From assembly GCF_018860745.1 (NCBI RefSeq), contig NZ_JAHKPY010000002.1:372001-436000 (forward strand): 64,000 nt of DNA, written 5' to 3'. The notes under the pieces are model-generated. The model worked only from the letters and a program-made list of their open reading frames with translations. It had not been told where the DNA came from and made no database searches. Shown here piece after piece: positions 1 through 8,388 of the stretch. Every line of letters starts with the position of its first letter. Positions within the stretch are counted from its first letter, which is position 1. A program made the position numbers and the translations under genes. Source of the stretch: Zobellia uliginosa. GTDB taxonomy: Bacteria; Bacteroidota; Bacteroidia; Flavobacteriales; Flavobacteriaceae.

Positions 1-2131
1 CGGGCTGATCGGGATGCATCGCGATACGACGCACACTCGCATTTTTATGAAAACCGGTATTGCTCAATTTCCAAGAGAGGCCGCTATCAAAAGAGTGATA
101 GAAACCATAACCCCCTTTGGTAAGTTTTTCCGGTTTCCCTCCACCTATTTCCGAAATTTTTCTTGAGGTTGAACAGAAATACATGTTATTAGGATTTTTA
201 GGGTCGATTAGAAGGGAGTTCTGAGGTGCCAGACCTTGCCATGAGTTATTGTCCGTTTCAAAAATGGTGGCGATATTCGCCCAAGTTTTTCCGCCATCGG
301 TAGTTTTGCGCAATTTACCACGGTGTTCTTGTCTCCATGATAATATAAAAATAGTGTTGGGGTCATTTGGGTGAACTGCTACAGTAGAGATTGAATGGGC
401 GCCGTGATTGCCGCTATGATCATGAACTTGACCTTCTATTTGTTCCACAGCAACAGCTTGCTTGTCTGGCCACTCGTCTAAATCCGTAGTTTGCCATAAT
501 CCATGTTCGCCACTACAGAGTATGCGTCTATCTTTAATACCCGTTTCTAAAAGCATAAACCTACCAGGAAGATTACTATCACCTCTACCAATCCATTTGT
601 TACTGCCTTTAGAAGTTTCAAAATCATCTACTTGCTTCCATGTCTTGCCTTTATCAGTTGTTTTTAGGGTTTGCTGATCTATACCGATGTAAACATTTCC
701 TTTGGAATCAATAGACATCATCCGGTTGCCGGAAGAACCTGAAGTACCATCCATATAGGTCTGTAGGTGGGCAAATTCGATATTGGTTCCTGTAGGATTG
801 TTCCTTTTTTTCCAATATTCTAAATCATTATTACCTATCCAATAAGGGCCATATCTGGCACATGTAATCCATGTTTTTCCACCATTTAAGCTTCGCCATA
901 CATCACCTGGACCAAAAGTGAAATCGTGTTTACGGTTGTAGGTTACATAGATTTCGTCCTTGTTCAAAGGGTTAATTACCAATCTATTGAAAACCGGAAG
1001 CGTTTTTGTGGGCAAGGCGGTGAATTTTTTCTTTGACTCTGATTTTGATATGCCGAACCAGTATCCCATGGTTTTATGGAAACGGTCAACTTCGGCATTG
1101 GAGTGGAGGGCGGTCATGTCAAAATAGAGATTACCGGTAATGTTACTCCAGCTTTTACCGCCATCGGTACTTTTAAATACGCCCCCTTTGGATGTTACCG
1201 TATTCTCTTTTTCTTCATAAACCGTTTGGTCTACCAAATACAGGACAAACTCATTGGTTTTTTGATTGTAGTATGAGGTCAGGTCACGGGGAAGGTTATT
1301 AGGGAGATCATTACCTCCTTTTGTCCATGAAAGTCCGCCATCGTAACTAAGCATCAATCCATAATTGGTTACCATTACAATATCCAAGTTGTTATTGGGA
1401 TTTACAATGATTTTACCTACATCTGTTTTTTCGGGAAGGCCTTTGGTGATTTTATTCCAAGTCTTTCCCTTGTCCATAGATTTATAGATAGAACCGTAAG
1501 CTGCATATTTAAAAAAGATGCCGTTGGGATTCGCCGCGGATCTATGGTTGCTCTTTACGTTCCAAAAATCGCCTGCACCTGCATACCAGATACTGTCTTT
1601 GGTTGGGTCTACGGAAAGTTCACTTAAACGTGTACCTTGTTGTTCATAATACCAACCTTTTTCAAATGATTTAGGGTCGTTAGGGTCAATGTTTACGTCT
1701 TTATGGCTTCCGCCTAGTTCTATCGTTTTTTTCCAGCTTCGGCCTCGGTCAACAGTTTCAAAAACCCAACCGTTCCAATCGATTGCCATACCGTAATCGG
1801 GGTTTTGAAGAGAGAATTCAATATCCAAAACTCGTTTCATATCGTGGCCCAATCCATCAGGGTCTTTTAGAGATTGCCATGATTTTCCGTTGTCCCAGGA
1901 GCCATAGCTCACATGCATATCTGGACTCATGAACATTACAGTTTCGTCAGTAGGGTGATTCCAGAATTCTTCGCAATAACCAGACATTCCCGGACCAAAG
2001 TTTTTCCATTCAATGGAAGGGTCGGATTTAATTTTCTTCGTTTTAATTTCTTGAAAAAAGTCTGATTTTCCTTGGGCCTGTAGATTATGCCCCAAGAAAA
2101 TAGTTAGGAGAAATAGTATTATTTTTTTCAT
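1..2131 (-). CDS. BNR/VPS10-type double beta-propeller protein, partial (runs off the left edge)
   Basis: The minus-strand reading frame opens at an ATG at 2131 and stays open to the window edge, giving about 710 residues with no stop. It starts with a Sec signal peptide (MKKIILFLLTIFLGHNLQAQ). Many Asp-box (BNR) motifs of the S-x-D-x-G-x-[TS]-W type follow, for example STDGGKSWSN and TTDGGKTWAN, each marking a propeller blade. The architecture resembles sortilin/VPS10 and two-propeller GH74-like proteins. It is a clear paralogue of the complete 874-residue protein at 5729-8353, sharing the opening WxxFGPGMSG and the block order, so about 160 C-terminal residues are probably missing. It is the last visible gene of the PUL operon, 37 nt after the GH43-like gene. 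I saw no canonical GH74 or sialidase catalytic set, so substrate and chemistry are unknown. A secreted role in polysaccharide binding or cleavage is inferred from context. Confidence 0.85.
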   Translation of the reverse strand, partial: MKKIILFLLTIFLGHNLQAQGKSDFFQEIKTKKIKSDPSIEWKNFGPGMSGYCEEFWNHPTDETVMFMSPDMHVSYGSWDNGKSWQSLKDPDGLGHDMKRVLDIEFSLQNPDYGMAIDWNGWVFETVDRGRSWKKTIELGGSHKDVNIDPNDPKSFEKGWYYEQQGTRLSELSVDPTKDSIWYAGAGDFWNVKSNHRSAANPNGIFFKYAAYGSIYKSMDKGKTWNKITKGLPEKTDVGKIIVNPNNNLDIVMVTNYGLMLSYDGGLSWTKGGNDLPNNLPRDLTSYYNQKTNEFVLYLVDQTVYEEKENTVTSKGGVFKSTDGGKSWSNITGNLYFDMTALHSNAEVDRFHKTMGYWFGISKSESKKKFTALPTKTLPVFNRLVINPLNKDEIYVTYNRKHDFTFGPGDVWRSLNGGKTWITCARYGPYWIGNNDLEYWKKRNNPTGTNIEFAHLQTYMDGTSGSSGNRMMSIDSKGNVYIGIDQQTLKTTDKGKTWKQVDDFETSKGSNKWIGRGDSNLPGRFMLLETGIKDRRILCSGEHGLWQTTDLDEWPDKQAVAVEQIEGQVHDHSGNHGAHSISTVAVHPNDPNTIFILSWRQEHRGKLRKTTDGGKTWANIATIFETDNNSWQGLAPQNSLLIDPKNPNNMYFCSTSRKISEIGGGKPEKLTKGGYGFYHSFDSGLSWKLSNTGFHKNASVRRIAMHPDQP

Positions 2132-2168
2132 AGCTCAGTGTTCTAAGTTGTGCCTATTTATGATGTTG

Positions 2169-3158
2169 TTATTTTTTAATCCATTCCAATTTATCTATAC
2201 TAACCCCTCTGTACGGCCACTCTACACTAGAGATATACCATTGGTCATCTTCGCCTTGAAAAATCTCTGGGGCATGAGCATTTAAAACCGCAATTTCTTT
2301 TTCTTGGTCCGCGCCAAAATCATTCAGGTCATTGGAGTTGTAGACATAGGCTCTATGGGTATAAGCACCTTGTATATCTTTGCCATCCCAGCCACCTTCC
2401 CATGCGCAAACAAAAAGGTAAAAGGTATTGTTGTGGAATAGTAGGGTGGGCGATTCAGGATCAAACTTGTTAGTCTTAAGAATGATTTTAGGTTCGCTCC
2501 AGTTAACCAAATCTTTAGAGGTTACCATTCGAACACTTTTTATAGAACAATACGTCAGATAATATGTGCCTTTGTATAGTAGTAAATTAGGGTCACGGGC
2601 ACCATCTGGGTCAGAGAAGAGTTCTCCTTTTGGTTCCCAATCATATAGATTATCGGAAACAGCCAAGCGCATTGGGCTATGGCCGTAAACCATCTGAAAG
2701 AGTCCGTCTTTTCTAACAATATAAGGTGCGTGGTTCGCGGCTATTTCTCCCGGACGGTCTTTTGGAGTTAATATTTTGGGGAGATCGTTATAGTGGTGCT
2801 CCTTTACAGTTTCTTTAAAATCTGTTGCTTCTGATACGGCATGAAAAGAACCATGCTCGCCCTCGTGTATGCCTTTATTGAGCGGTTTTGTTTCTACCAA
2901 TGGGTGGGTTATCCCAAAGATATGCCACTTGCCATCATCGCCCTTTACAAAAGTATGGTCGTTCGGTACCCATTCATCATACCATTTACCTTCTTTTAGG
3001 TTAGGCGTGTCAGGGGCGAAAAAATAATCGCCATCAGGTTTATAGATTCGTATATATTCATTGGCTTGTTGTGGTACTAATACACTCTCTTGAGCTATAA
3101 GTCCGGTTTGAAGGAGTAAAAAGAATACAGTTAAAAATTGAAAGGTTCTTGTTTTCAT
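2169..3158 (-). CDS. GH43/GH32-like five-bladed beta-propeller glycosidase
   Basis: The 329-residue product has a signal peptide ending near residue 22 (TGLIAQ) and belongs to the GH43/GH32/GH117-like propeller group. The three acidic residues expected for clan GH-F/GH-J enzymes can be placed: Asp67 in NDHTF (base), Asp189 in GARDPNLL (pKa modulator) and Glu235 in DPESPTLLF (acid). Blade-type repeats such as YKGTYYLTYCS are typical of this fold. It sits 50 nt downstream of the DUF6786-like gene and 37 nt upstream of the partial BNR gene, inside the PUL operon. The role is probably exo-cleavage of a side chain or terminal sugar in the periplasm. The sequence does not fix the sugar; arabinose, xylose and a galactose derivative are all possible. 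The protein may form its own subfamily. Confidence 0.8.
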   Translation of the reverse strand: MKTRTFQFLTVFFLLLQTGLIAQESVLVPQQANEYIRIYKPDGDYFFAPDTPNLKEGKWYDEWVPNDHTFVKGDDGKWHIFGITHPLVETKPLNKGIHEGEHGSFHAVSEATDFKETVKEHHYNDLPKILTPKDRPGEIAANHAPYIVRKDGLFQMVYGHSPMRLAVSDNLYDWEPKGELFSDPDGARDPNLLLYKGTYYLTYCSIKSVRMVTSKDLVNWSEPKIILKTNKFDPESPTLLFHNNTFYLFVCAWEGGWDGKDIQGAYTHRAYVYNSNDLNDFGADQEKEIAVLNAHAPEIFQGEDDQWYISSVEWPYRGVSIDKLEWIKK

Positions 3159-3208
3159 TTGGTATAGTGTTGCTGGTGAGTTTGTAAGTATCGGTAAATC
3201 CTTTGGTA

Positions 3209-4381
3209 CTAAAGTTCGTTTAAGTCTATGTTCAATACGTGTTTGGAAATACGGTTTAAGTCAGCTTTATCCCCTTCAAAATGATAGGTTTTGTGCAAGT
3301 GTTGAATAGCTTCTTGCGGTTTTAATTCTCGGGTACTTGAAGATGACTCTAGTTCATAAAATGGACCGAGTTGATTACCGTTTTCTAATGGGCCATCATT
3401 ATAAGAATTTACAACATCACCTTCATAGGGATGCTCTTGTTCGGCCCAAACGGAATTTACATAAGTGGTATCTCCTTTAAAACTATACTTTACAATCGTT
3501 AGGATATTCTTTTTGGAATCATAACTACCAATGTAAGGAATGATGTTCTGTGGCGGAAGGCCTAGCTTAAACCTATAAGCACCATTACCTTTGTAAAGTA
3601 CATGTTTGTCCGTTATGTTCAAACGCTCTGGGGGTACTGTACCAAAGTACGAACTGTTCAGAGCCAATTTGTTTTTGTAAGGCAGTATAACGGTAGTGTT
3701 TTCGGAAGGGATAAACATTCCCAAAATCCAAATAGATAATAGTCCGGTTTCTTTAGACCATGCTTGTGTTCCCGTATTTACGATTTCATTTGTCGATTGA
3801 TAGCCTACAAAGTCAATTTGTTTTAAGTCGATATTCAGGTCTTTTTCTATTTCTTTTTGGCTGAAAACAGAGACCTTTCTATTTACCTCAATATCAAATT
3901 TGAAATCTTGGTAGTTTACCAAATTCATTTTTTTTTGAAAAGTGACAGTGCTTTCGTTTTTTGCTATAACATCAAAAGACTCCGTATCTAGTTCTTTGGG
4001 TGTGAACCAATTTTCAAAAGAAAATTCGGTTCCTTTTTTAAAGAATATGGAGTACTGACCACCTTCCGGGCCAATCCAAAAGCGTTCTTCCCCACCAAAC
4101 GGGTTAATATGTTCTTCAAACTTTCCAGAGGCCAATAAATCATAATGCATCCACCCGTAACTATTGCCTTTTAGACCATTAGAGGTACTGGTCATTACTC
4201 TTCCTTGTAAAGAGGGGGATACTAAAAGCTGGCTTTTTCCATGATTTTCTGTTAAGGTGATTACTTCTTGGTGTTCTTTTAGAAAACTCAAATCTTCCCC
4301 AAAAGTGTTTTGAGCTTGAAGATTTGCAGCAAAAGCAAATAAAAGTCCGGTAAAGCATACTAATTTTTGGTAGTTGGTCAT
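3209..4381 (-). CDS. DUF6786-like secreted protein (galactose mutarotase-like fold)
   Basis: The 390-residue protein has a signal peptide (FAFAANLQAQ) and is otherwise built of beta strands with scattered aromatic residues. The C-terminal segment SYNDGP followed by GPFYELESSS, and the FWIGPEGGQ block near residue 100, match what I remember of DUF6786, a Bacteroidota family assigned to the galactose-mutarotase-like superfamily and common in PULs. No function is established for it to my knowledge. It lies between GH117 (14 nt upstream) and the GH43-like gene, so it is almost certainly co-transcribed with them. It could be an epimerase-like helper, a lyase or a glycan-binding protein. The family call is from memory of conserved blocks and has not been checked. 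Confidence 0.65.
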   Translation of the reverse strand: MTNYQKLVCFTGLLFAFAANLQAQNTFGEDLSFLKEHQEVITLTENHGKSQLLVSPSLQGRVMTSTSNGLKGNSYGWMHYDLLASGKFEEHINPFGGEERFWIGPEGGQYSIFFKKGTEFSFENWFTPKELDTESFDVIAKNESTVTFQKKMNLVNYQDFKFDIEVNRKVSVFSQKEIEKDLNIDLKQIDFVGYQSTNEIVNTGTQAWSKETGLLSIWILGMFIPSENTTVILPYKNKLALNSSYFGTVPPERLNITDKHVLYKGNGAYRFKLGLPPQNIIPYIGSYDSKKNILTIVKYSFKGDTTYVNSVWAEQEHPYEGDVVNSYNDGPLENGNQLGPFYELESSSSTRELKPQEAIQHLHKTYHFEGDKADLNRISKHVLNIDLNEL

Positions 4382-4395
4382 TGCATTTACAGTTT

Positions 4396-5658
4396 TTAGT
4401 TACCGTTTAGTTTTTTAGTTTCGTTCATTGCACGCTCACGCTGTTTGGCATTCAGACCATGCTCTAATAAATACTCGAACTTAGGAGTGTTATGGTGGCG
4501 TTTCATTTGCTGGTCATTAACATCTAGGCTAAGGTCACAATCAAAACGTATTAAGACTACATGGTTTTTTTTCCAGTCGCGAGTAGGGTTGGCAAAATGT
4601 GAAATTCCCCAAGTAATACCACGGCCGTCTTTGGTATCTGTAAAAGCATCGGCAACGAAAGGTCCTCCGGCATCTGGCATCATTTCTACCATAGAAGCGA
4701 TTTCAAAATTCACCCAATCTTCGGCATATTGTATGGTATTGGCCTCATTACCATCTCTAATGGCAAAAGCAGCAACCCCTTTTTTGAAAGGAAATAAAGT
4801 AGTCTCATGACCTGAATTCATTATAGGGTTCAAAGGATGTTTTGTAAACGGACCTAACGGATCATCTGCAATGGCAAGACCGTGCATACGTACATTGTTC
4901 TTACCGTTAACTTTACCAAAATCTGATTTGTAGTATAGGTATATCTTACCGTTGTGCACTATAGGGTAGGGGTCATGAATTGAAAACTGGTCCCAAGAAC
5001 CAGGTGCGCCGTTAGGTATTACTTTTTTCTTAAAAGGTGTCCAGGGACCGTTTGGAGAATCGGCATAAGAAACTGCGACCGGACAATTGTCTCCGCCACT
5101 TTTTCCGGGTGCTTCGGAAAAGGCTTGGTAGTACAAATAGTATTTCCCTTTCCACTTCAAAATATCGGTAGTTGTAACCGAACGCCAACCTACTTGTGGT
5201 TTTGGAGGCCTAGGAACCGCAACACCTTGCTCTTCCCAAGTAAATCCGTCTTTTGATGTCGCGTAGAAAATATCGGCTAAATCCCAATCTGCAGAGGGAA
5301 TAGTGTCATTAGATTCTTCAACCCTTGGAATGCCTACTGGAGCTACAGGGGTTTCACGGTGGGTGTACCATATATAATATTGGCCATTTTCAAAAATTAC
5401 TTTGGAAGGGTCACGGCGAGAAATAGTACCGTCATTACCGTTGTAATCAAAGCCTTTAAGCTCTGTATATTTAAACTGGGTGTACAACTCATTGCTTTCC
5501 TGACGAGGGCCTAAATAATTATCATAATTACGGTTTAATGCGGCACTTAAGGGTCTATCCGGTTTTTCTTCAGGGAGTTCAAAAGGGAAAGCTTTCTCCT
5601 GACTGTAGGAAGTAAGAAAGCTGCTCAGGGTCAATAGTGTAAAAATAATTCGTTTCAT
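4396..5658 (-). CDS. GH117 family glycosidase (3,6-anhydro-L-galactosidase or close relative)
   Basis: GH117 enzymes release 3,6-anhydro-L-galactose-type residues from the non-reducing end of agar oligosaccharides. I chose the ATG at 5658 (MKRIIFTLLTLSSF, a clean signal peptide) over a longer frame opening at 5772, which would overlap the upstream gene and put 38 unrelated residues before the signal peptide. The product has 420 residues. All residues reported as catalytic in characterised GH117 enzymes have counterparts: Asp83 in SRRDPS, Asp229 in IHDPYP, and the adjacent His284-Glu285 in SGHET. The spacing of 146, 55 and 1 closely follows the known family pattern. Propeller-blade motifs (YYIWYTHRE, YYLYYQAF, IYLYYKSD) fit the five-bladed fold. 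It is expected to be periplasmic. Some GH117 paralogues in Zobellia have no known substrate, so exact specificity is open. Confidence 0.88.
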   Translation of the reverse strand: MKRIIFTLLTLSSFLTSYSQEKAFPFELPEEKPDRPLSAALNRNYDNYLGPRQESNELYTQFKYTELKGFDYNGNDGTISRRDPSKVIFENGQYYIWYTHRETPVAPVGIPRVEESNDTIPSADWDLADIFYATSKDGFTWEEQGVAVPRPPKPQVGWRSVTTTDILKWKGKYYLYYQAFSEAPGKSGGDNCPVAVSYADSPNGPWTPFKKKVIPNGAPGSWDQFSIHDPYPIVHNGKIYLYYKSDFGKVNGKNNVRMHGLAIADDPLGPFTKHPLNPIMNSGHETTLFPFKKGVAAFAIRDGNEANTIQYAEDWVNFEIASMVEMMPDAGGPFVADAFTDTKDGRGITWGISHFANPTRDWKKNHVVLIRFDCDLSLDVNDQQMKRHHNTPKFEYLLEHGLNAKQRERAMNETKKLNGN

Positions 5659-5728
5659 AAGGTTGTTCTTTCGTTCAAAGGGGTGTTCAATATGCCCCTG
5701 TAATATTGTGCTGGTTGTTACTCCGTAT

Positions 5729-8353
5729 TTATAGTTTAATGGGTTTGTTGGGTTTTGGGTGTTGTGTAACATACCAACCGCTACCTCGGGTAGAGGTATA
5801 AAATTTACCGGGATTATAGTTGTCTATGGCAATATCATTAATACGGTCACTCTGCCCGTTTCCTTTATTGATTTTAGTCCAAGTTGTGCCACCGTCTTGT
5901 GAAAGATAAGTGCCGGCATTTTTTGAGTCTATGGAGACGTTACTCAAAGTGGATACAAGAATTGTATTGGGGTTGTAATACGCCGTTTCAATACGGTTAG
6001 TCCAAGGGTAATCAAAAATACGTTTCCAGGTACGTAGGTTATCATCGCTCACCCAAACCCCTCCGTCATTTGTTTTTCCTCTTTTGGTTCCGGCGGTAAT
6101 ATAGGCTTTTCCGTCTCTGGAAAAATGAATGTCATTTATACCTTGATTGCCAGATATGTTCTCGGAAGATGTAACCTTTACCCAGGAAGTACCATTATTA
6201 ACGGATTTAAAAAGACCTCCGTTTTTATTCTGTATGGTGGTGTAAAGGGTGTTGGGGTCTTGAGGGTCGAAAGCTATTTTGGTGGCATCTCGTGAATCGG
6301 GCAGACCTGTATTGGCTTCTTGCCAGGTTTTGCCGCCATCATGGCTTTTATGAACCCCAAATCCGGTTACGGAATTGCCCACCCATTCCATATCAATAGA
6401 ATTTTTAGGAACCACAAAATACATATTATCCGGATTTTTAGGGTCTATGATAAGATGATTTTGATGTACGCTCTGGTCTCCACTATGCGCCTTTATCTCC
6501 CATTTAGGAATGGCAATACCGTGTTCTTTCCATGTTTTTCCATTATCAACGGATTTTAATAATTTACCTTTTGCAGCCTGTCTAAAGAACAGAGCATAAT
6601 GAACCAAGGTATCTTTTGGATGTATGGCATACCAACTGAGTGATGTTTCATGGTCTAGAAAATTATGGGATTCTGCACCTTGAGCTCCGGGACGAACCTG
6701 AGACCCTTCTTCGTTAGTTATCCACAAACTGTTTTCTCCGGACATACAGAATACCTTGTTCTTTATGTTAGGGTGTTGGTAAAAACCATGACCCGGTAGA
6801 TTGCTATTTCCGGCACCTACATAACTTTCTGTACCGGGAGTGGTATACTCATCATCAATATCTACCCAAGTTTCGCCTTTATCATAACTCATAAGCGATA
6901 TTTTTGCCATTTGGGTATGAAGTGCGCTACCATCTGCATTCCACCTTACAAAATTGGAGCCTTTTCGTTCGTAGAAATCTCTATCTACCCAATCTTTTAA
7001 ATAGCGAAGTGATATGTTGGTTTCCATAGGATTGCCTCTTTCTTCCCAATACTTATAATCTTTGGAACCCGTTTTCCATGCTTTTCCATTTCGCAAGGCG
7101 ATATGCCAATTTTTGCCACCGTCTTTACTACGCCATATTTGACCGGGTTTAAAATTGTTCCGCGACGCGTTAGAGTATTCATTGTTGAGGTAAATATTAT
7201 CTGGATCATTAGGGTCTACCGCAATAGTATTGAAGCGAATGGTAATAGCAGAAGGCATTTCATGGAACTTTTTCCTGAAATCATTGTCTTTCATATCAAA
7301 AACATAGGAAGCACAGTGTATGTAGCTCTTTTTGATATCAGCGTTTTTCTGAAACTGTCTCATGTCTAAAGGCAAATTGCCTTTTAATTTCTCCCAACTT
7401 TCGCCACGATCCGTACTTTTGAAAATACCACCTTTATCATCTGTCAGTGTATTGCCCACTGCTTTCCACATAGGATTGCTGATAACGTAGAGCGTAAGAA
7501 CATCTGTTTTTTTGTTGTAATGATGCGTCATAGCGCGCATTACATCGTAATCAAATCCTTTTGTTTTTTGGGACCAATTTTTCCCTCCATTCGTGCTTTT
7601 GTAAAAACCATAATTTGTACTGGCGTAGATGGTATTAGAATCTTTTGGGTCTACAATTAATGTTTCAAATTGGGTTTTTGGATGCAGTCCTTTGTTTAGT
7701 AGTACCCAGTTTTCACCCTTGTCCGTACTTTTCCAAAGTTTGTTTAAACTAGGTTCATGTTCTTTAGAGCCGTGGGGTTTGCTATTGGGAAACAACATTC
7801 TGCCTAAATGCCTCATTTCGCCCCCGCCGGCATACCAAATATTATCGTCTTTGGGGTCTACGGTAACACAAGAGACGTATTTGCCGTTAAAAATAGGGTG
7901 GTTTAGATTTTGCCAAGATTCCCCACGGTCATGAGTGATAAATATACCTTTGTTTTTGTCGTCACTAGAAAATCCGAAATCTGGATTTTGACGAGAAAAA
8001 TCAATACTAAAAAGTTGCATGGGCCCACGTTCCCCTTGCTTATACCCCGAAGCATCTTCGTCTAACATGGTATTATACGTTTTGCCTTTGTTAAAAGAGA
8101 CGTACGAATTTCCCATATTGGGGCTTATATAAAGGGCATTGGGGTCTGTAGGATGCCAAAAAGCGCATTTATTGTTTCCGCTCATTCCAGGGCCAAATTG
8201 TTGCCAAACTACGGTAGAATCAGAAGCTACTTTTTCAGTCTTTAGGCGTTTGAAAAAAGCTTTGTTTTCTTGTGCTGTTTGCCCGCTTGCAGCCATTACC
8301 ATTAGAAAAAAGACTAAAGGAACTATATTATGAACGATGCTTTTTGGGCTCAT
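5729..8353 (-). CDS. BNR/VPS10-type double beta-propeller protein, full length
   Basis: The 874-residue protein has an N-terminal signal peptide (VFFLMVMAASGQ) and at least eight Asp-box motifs, including STDKGENW, STNGGKNW, SKDGGKNW, SVDNGKTW, SHDGGKTW and SQDGGTTW. The length and spacing suggest two stacked propellers, as in sortilin VPS10 domains and GH74 enzymes. It is the full-length paralogue of the truncated gene at 1-2131, and the two copies flank the GH117, DUF6786 and GH43-like genes. There is no T9SS C-terminal domain and no lipobox, so it is probably periplasmic. Without a recognisable catalytic pair I do not assign a reaction. It could be a new exo-acting hydrolase or lyase, or a glycan-binding or chaperone-like protein. 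It lies 35 nt after the GH16 gene in the operon. Confidence 0.85.
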   Translation of the reverse strand: MSPKSIVHNIVPLVFFLMVMAASGQTAQENKAFFKRLKTEKVASDSTVVWQQFGPGMSGNNKCAFWHPTDPNALYISPNMGNSYVSFNKGKTYNTMLDEDASGYKQGERGPMQLFSIDFSRQNPDFGFSSDDKNKGIFITHDRGESWQNLNHPIFNGKYVSCVTVDPKDDNIWYAGGGEMRHLGRMLFPNSKPHGSKEHEPSLNKLWKSTDKGENWVLLNKGLHPKTQFETLIVDPKDSNTIYASTNYGFYKSTNGGKNWSQKTKGFDYDVMRAMTHHYNKKTDVLTLYVISNPMWKAVGNTLTDDKGGIFKSTDRGESWEKLKGNLPLDMRQFQKNADIKKSYIHCASYVFDMKDNDFRKKFHEMPSAITIRFNTIAVDPNDPDNIYLNNEYSNASRNNFKPGQIWRSKDGGKNWHIALRNGKAWKTGSKDYKYWEERGNPMETNISLRYLKDWVDRDFYERKGSNFVRWNADGSALHTQMAKISLMSYDKGETWVDIDDEYTTPGTESYVGAGNSNLPGHGFYQHPNIKNKVFCMSGENSLWITNEEGSQVRPGAQGAESHNFLDHETSLSWYAIHPKDTLVHYALFFRQAAKGKLLKSVDNGKTWKEHGIAIPKWEIKAHSGDQSVHQNHLIIDPKNPDNMYFVVPKNSIDMEWVGNSVTGFGVHKSHDGGKTWQEANTGLPDSRDATKIAFDPQDPNTLYTTIQNKNGGLFKSVNNGTSWVKVTSSENISGNQGINDIHFSRDGKAYITAGTKRGKTNDGGVWVSDDNLRTWKRIFDYPWTNRIETAYYNPNTILVSTLSNVSIDSKNAGTYLSQDGGTTWTKINKGNGQSDRINDIAIDNYNPGKFYTSTRGSGWYVTQHPKPNKPIKL

Positions 8354-8388
8354 ACTTTTGTTTCTGGTTAAAAAAAATTTAAAACTTG

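Noticed and set aside
5659-5772. Longer GH117 start at 5772
   Set aside because: It would overlap the upstream BNR gene and place 38 residues before an otherwise normal signal peptide.
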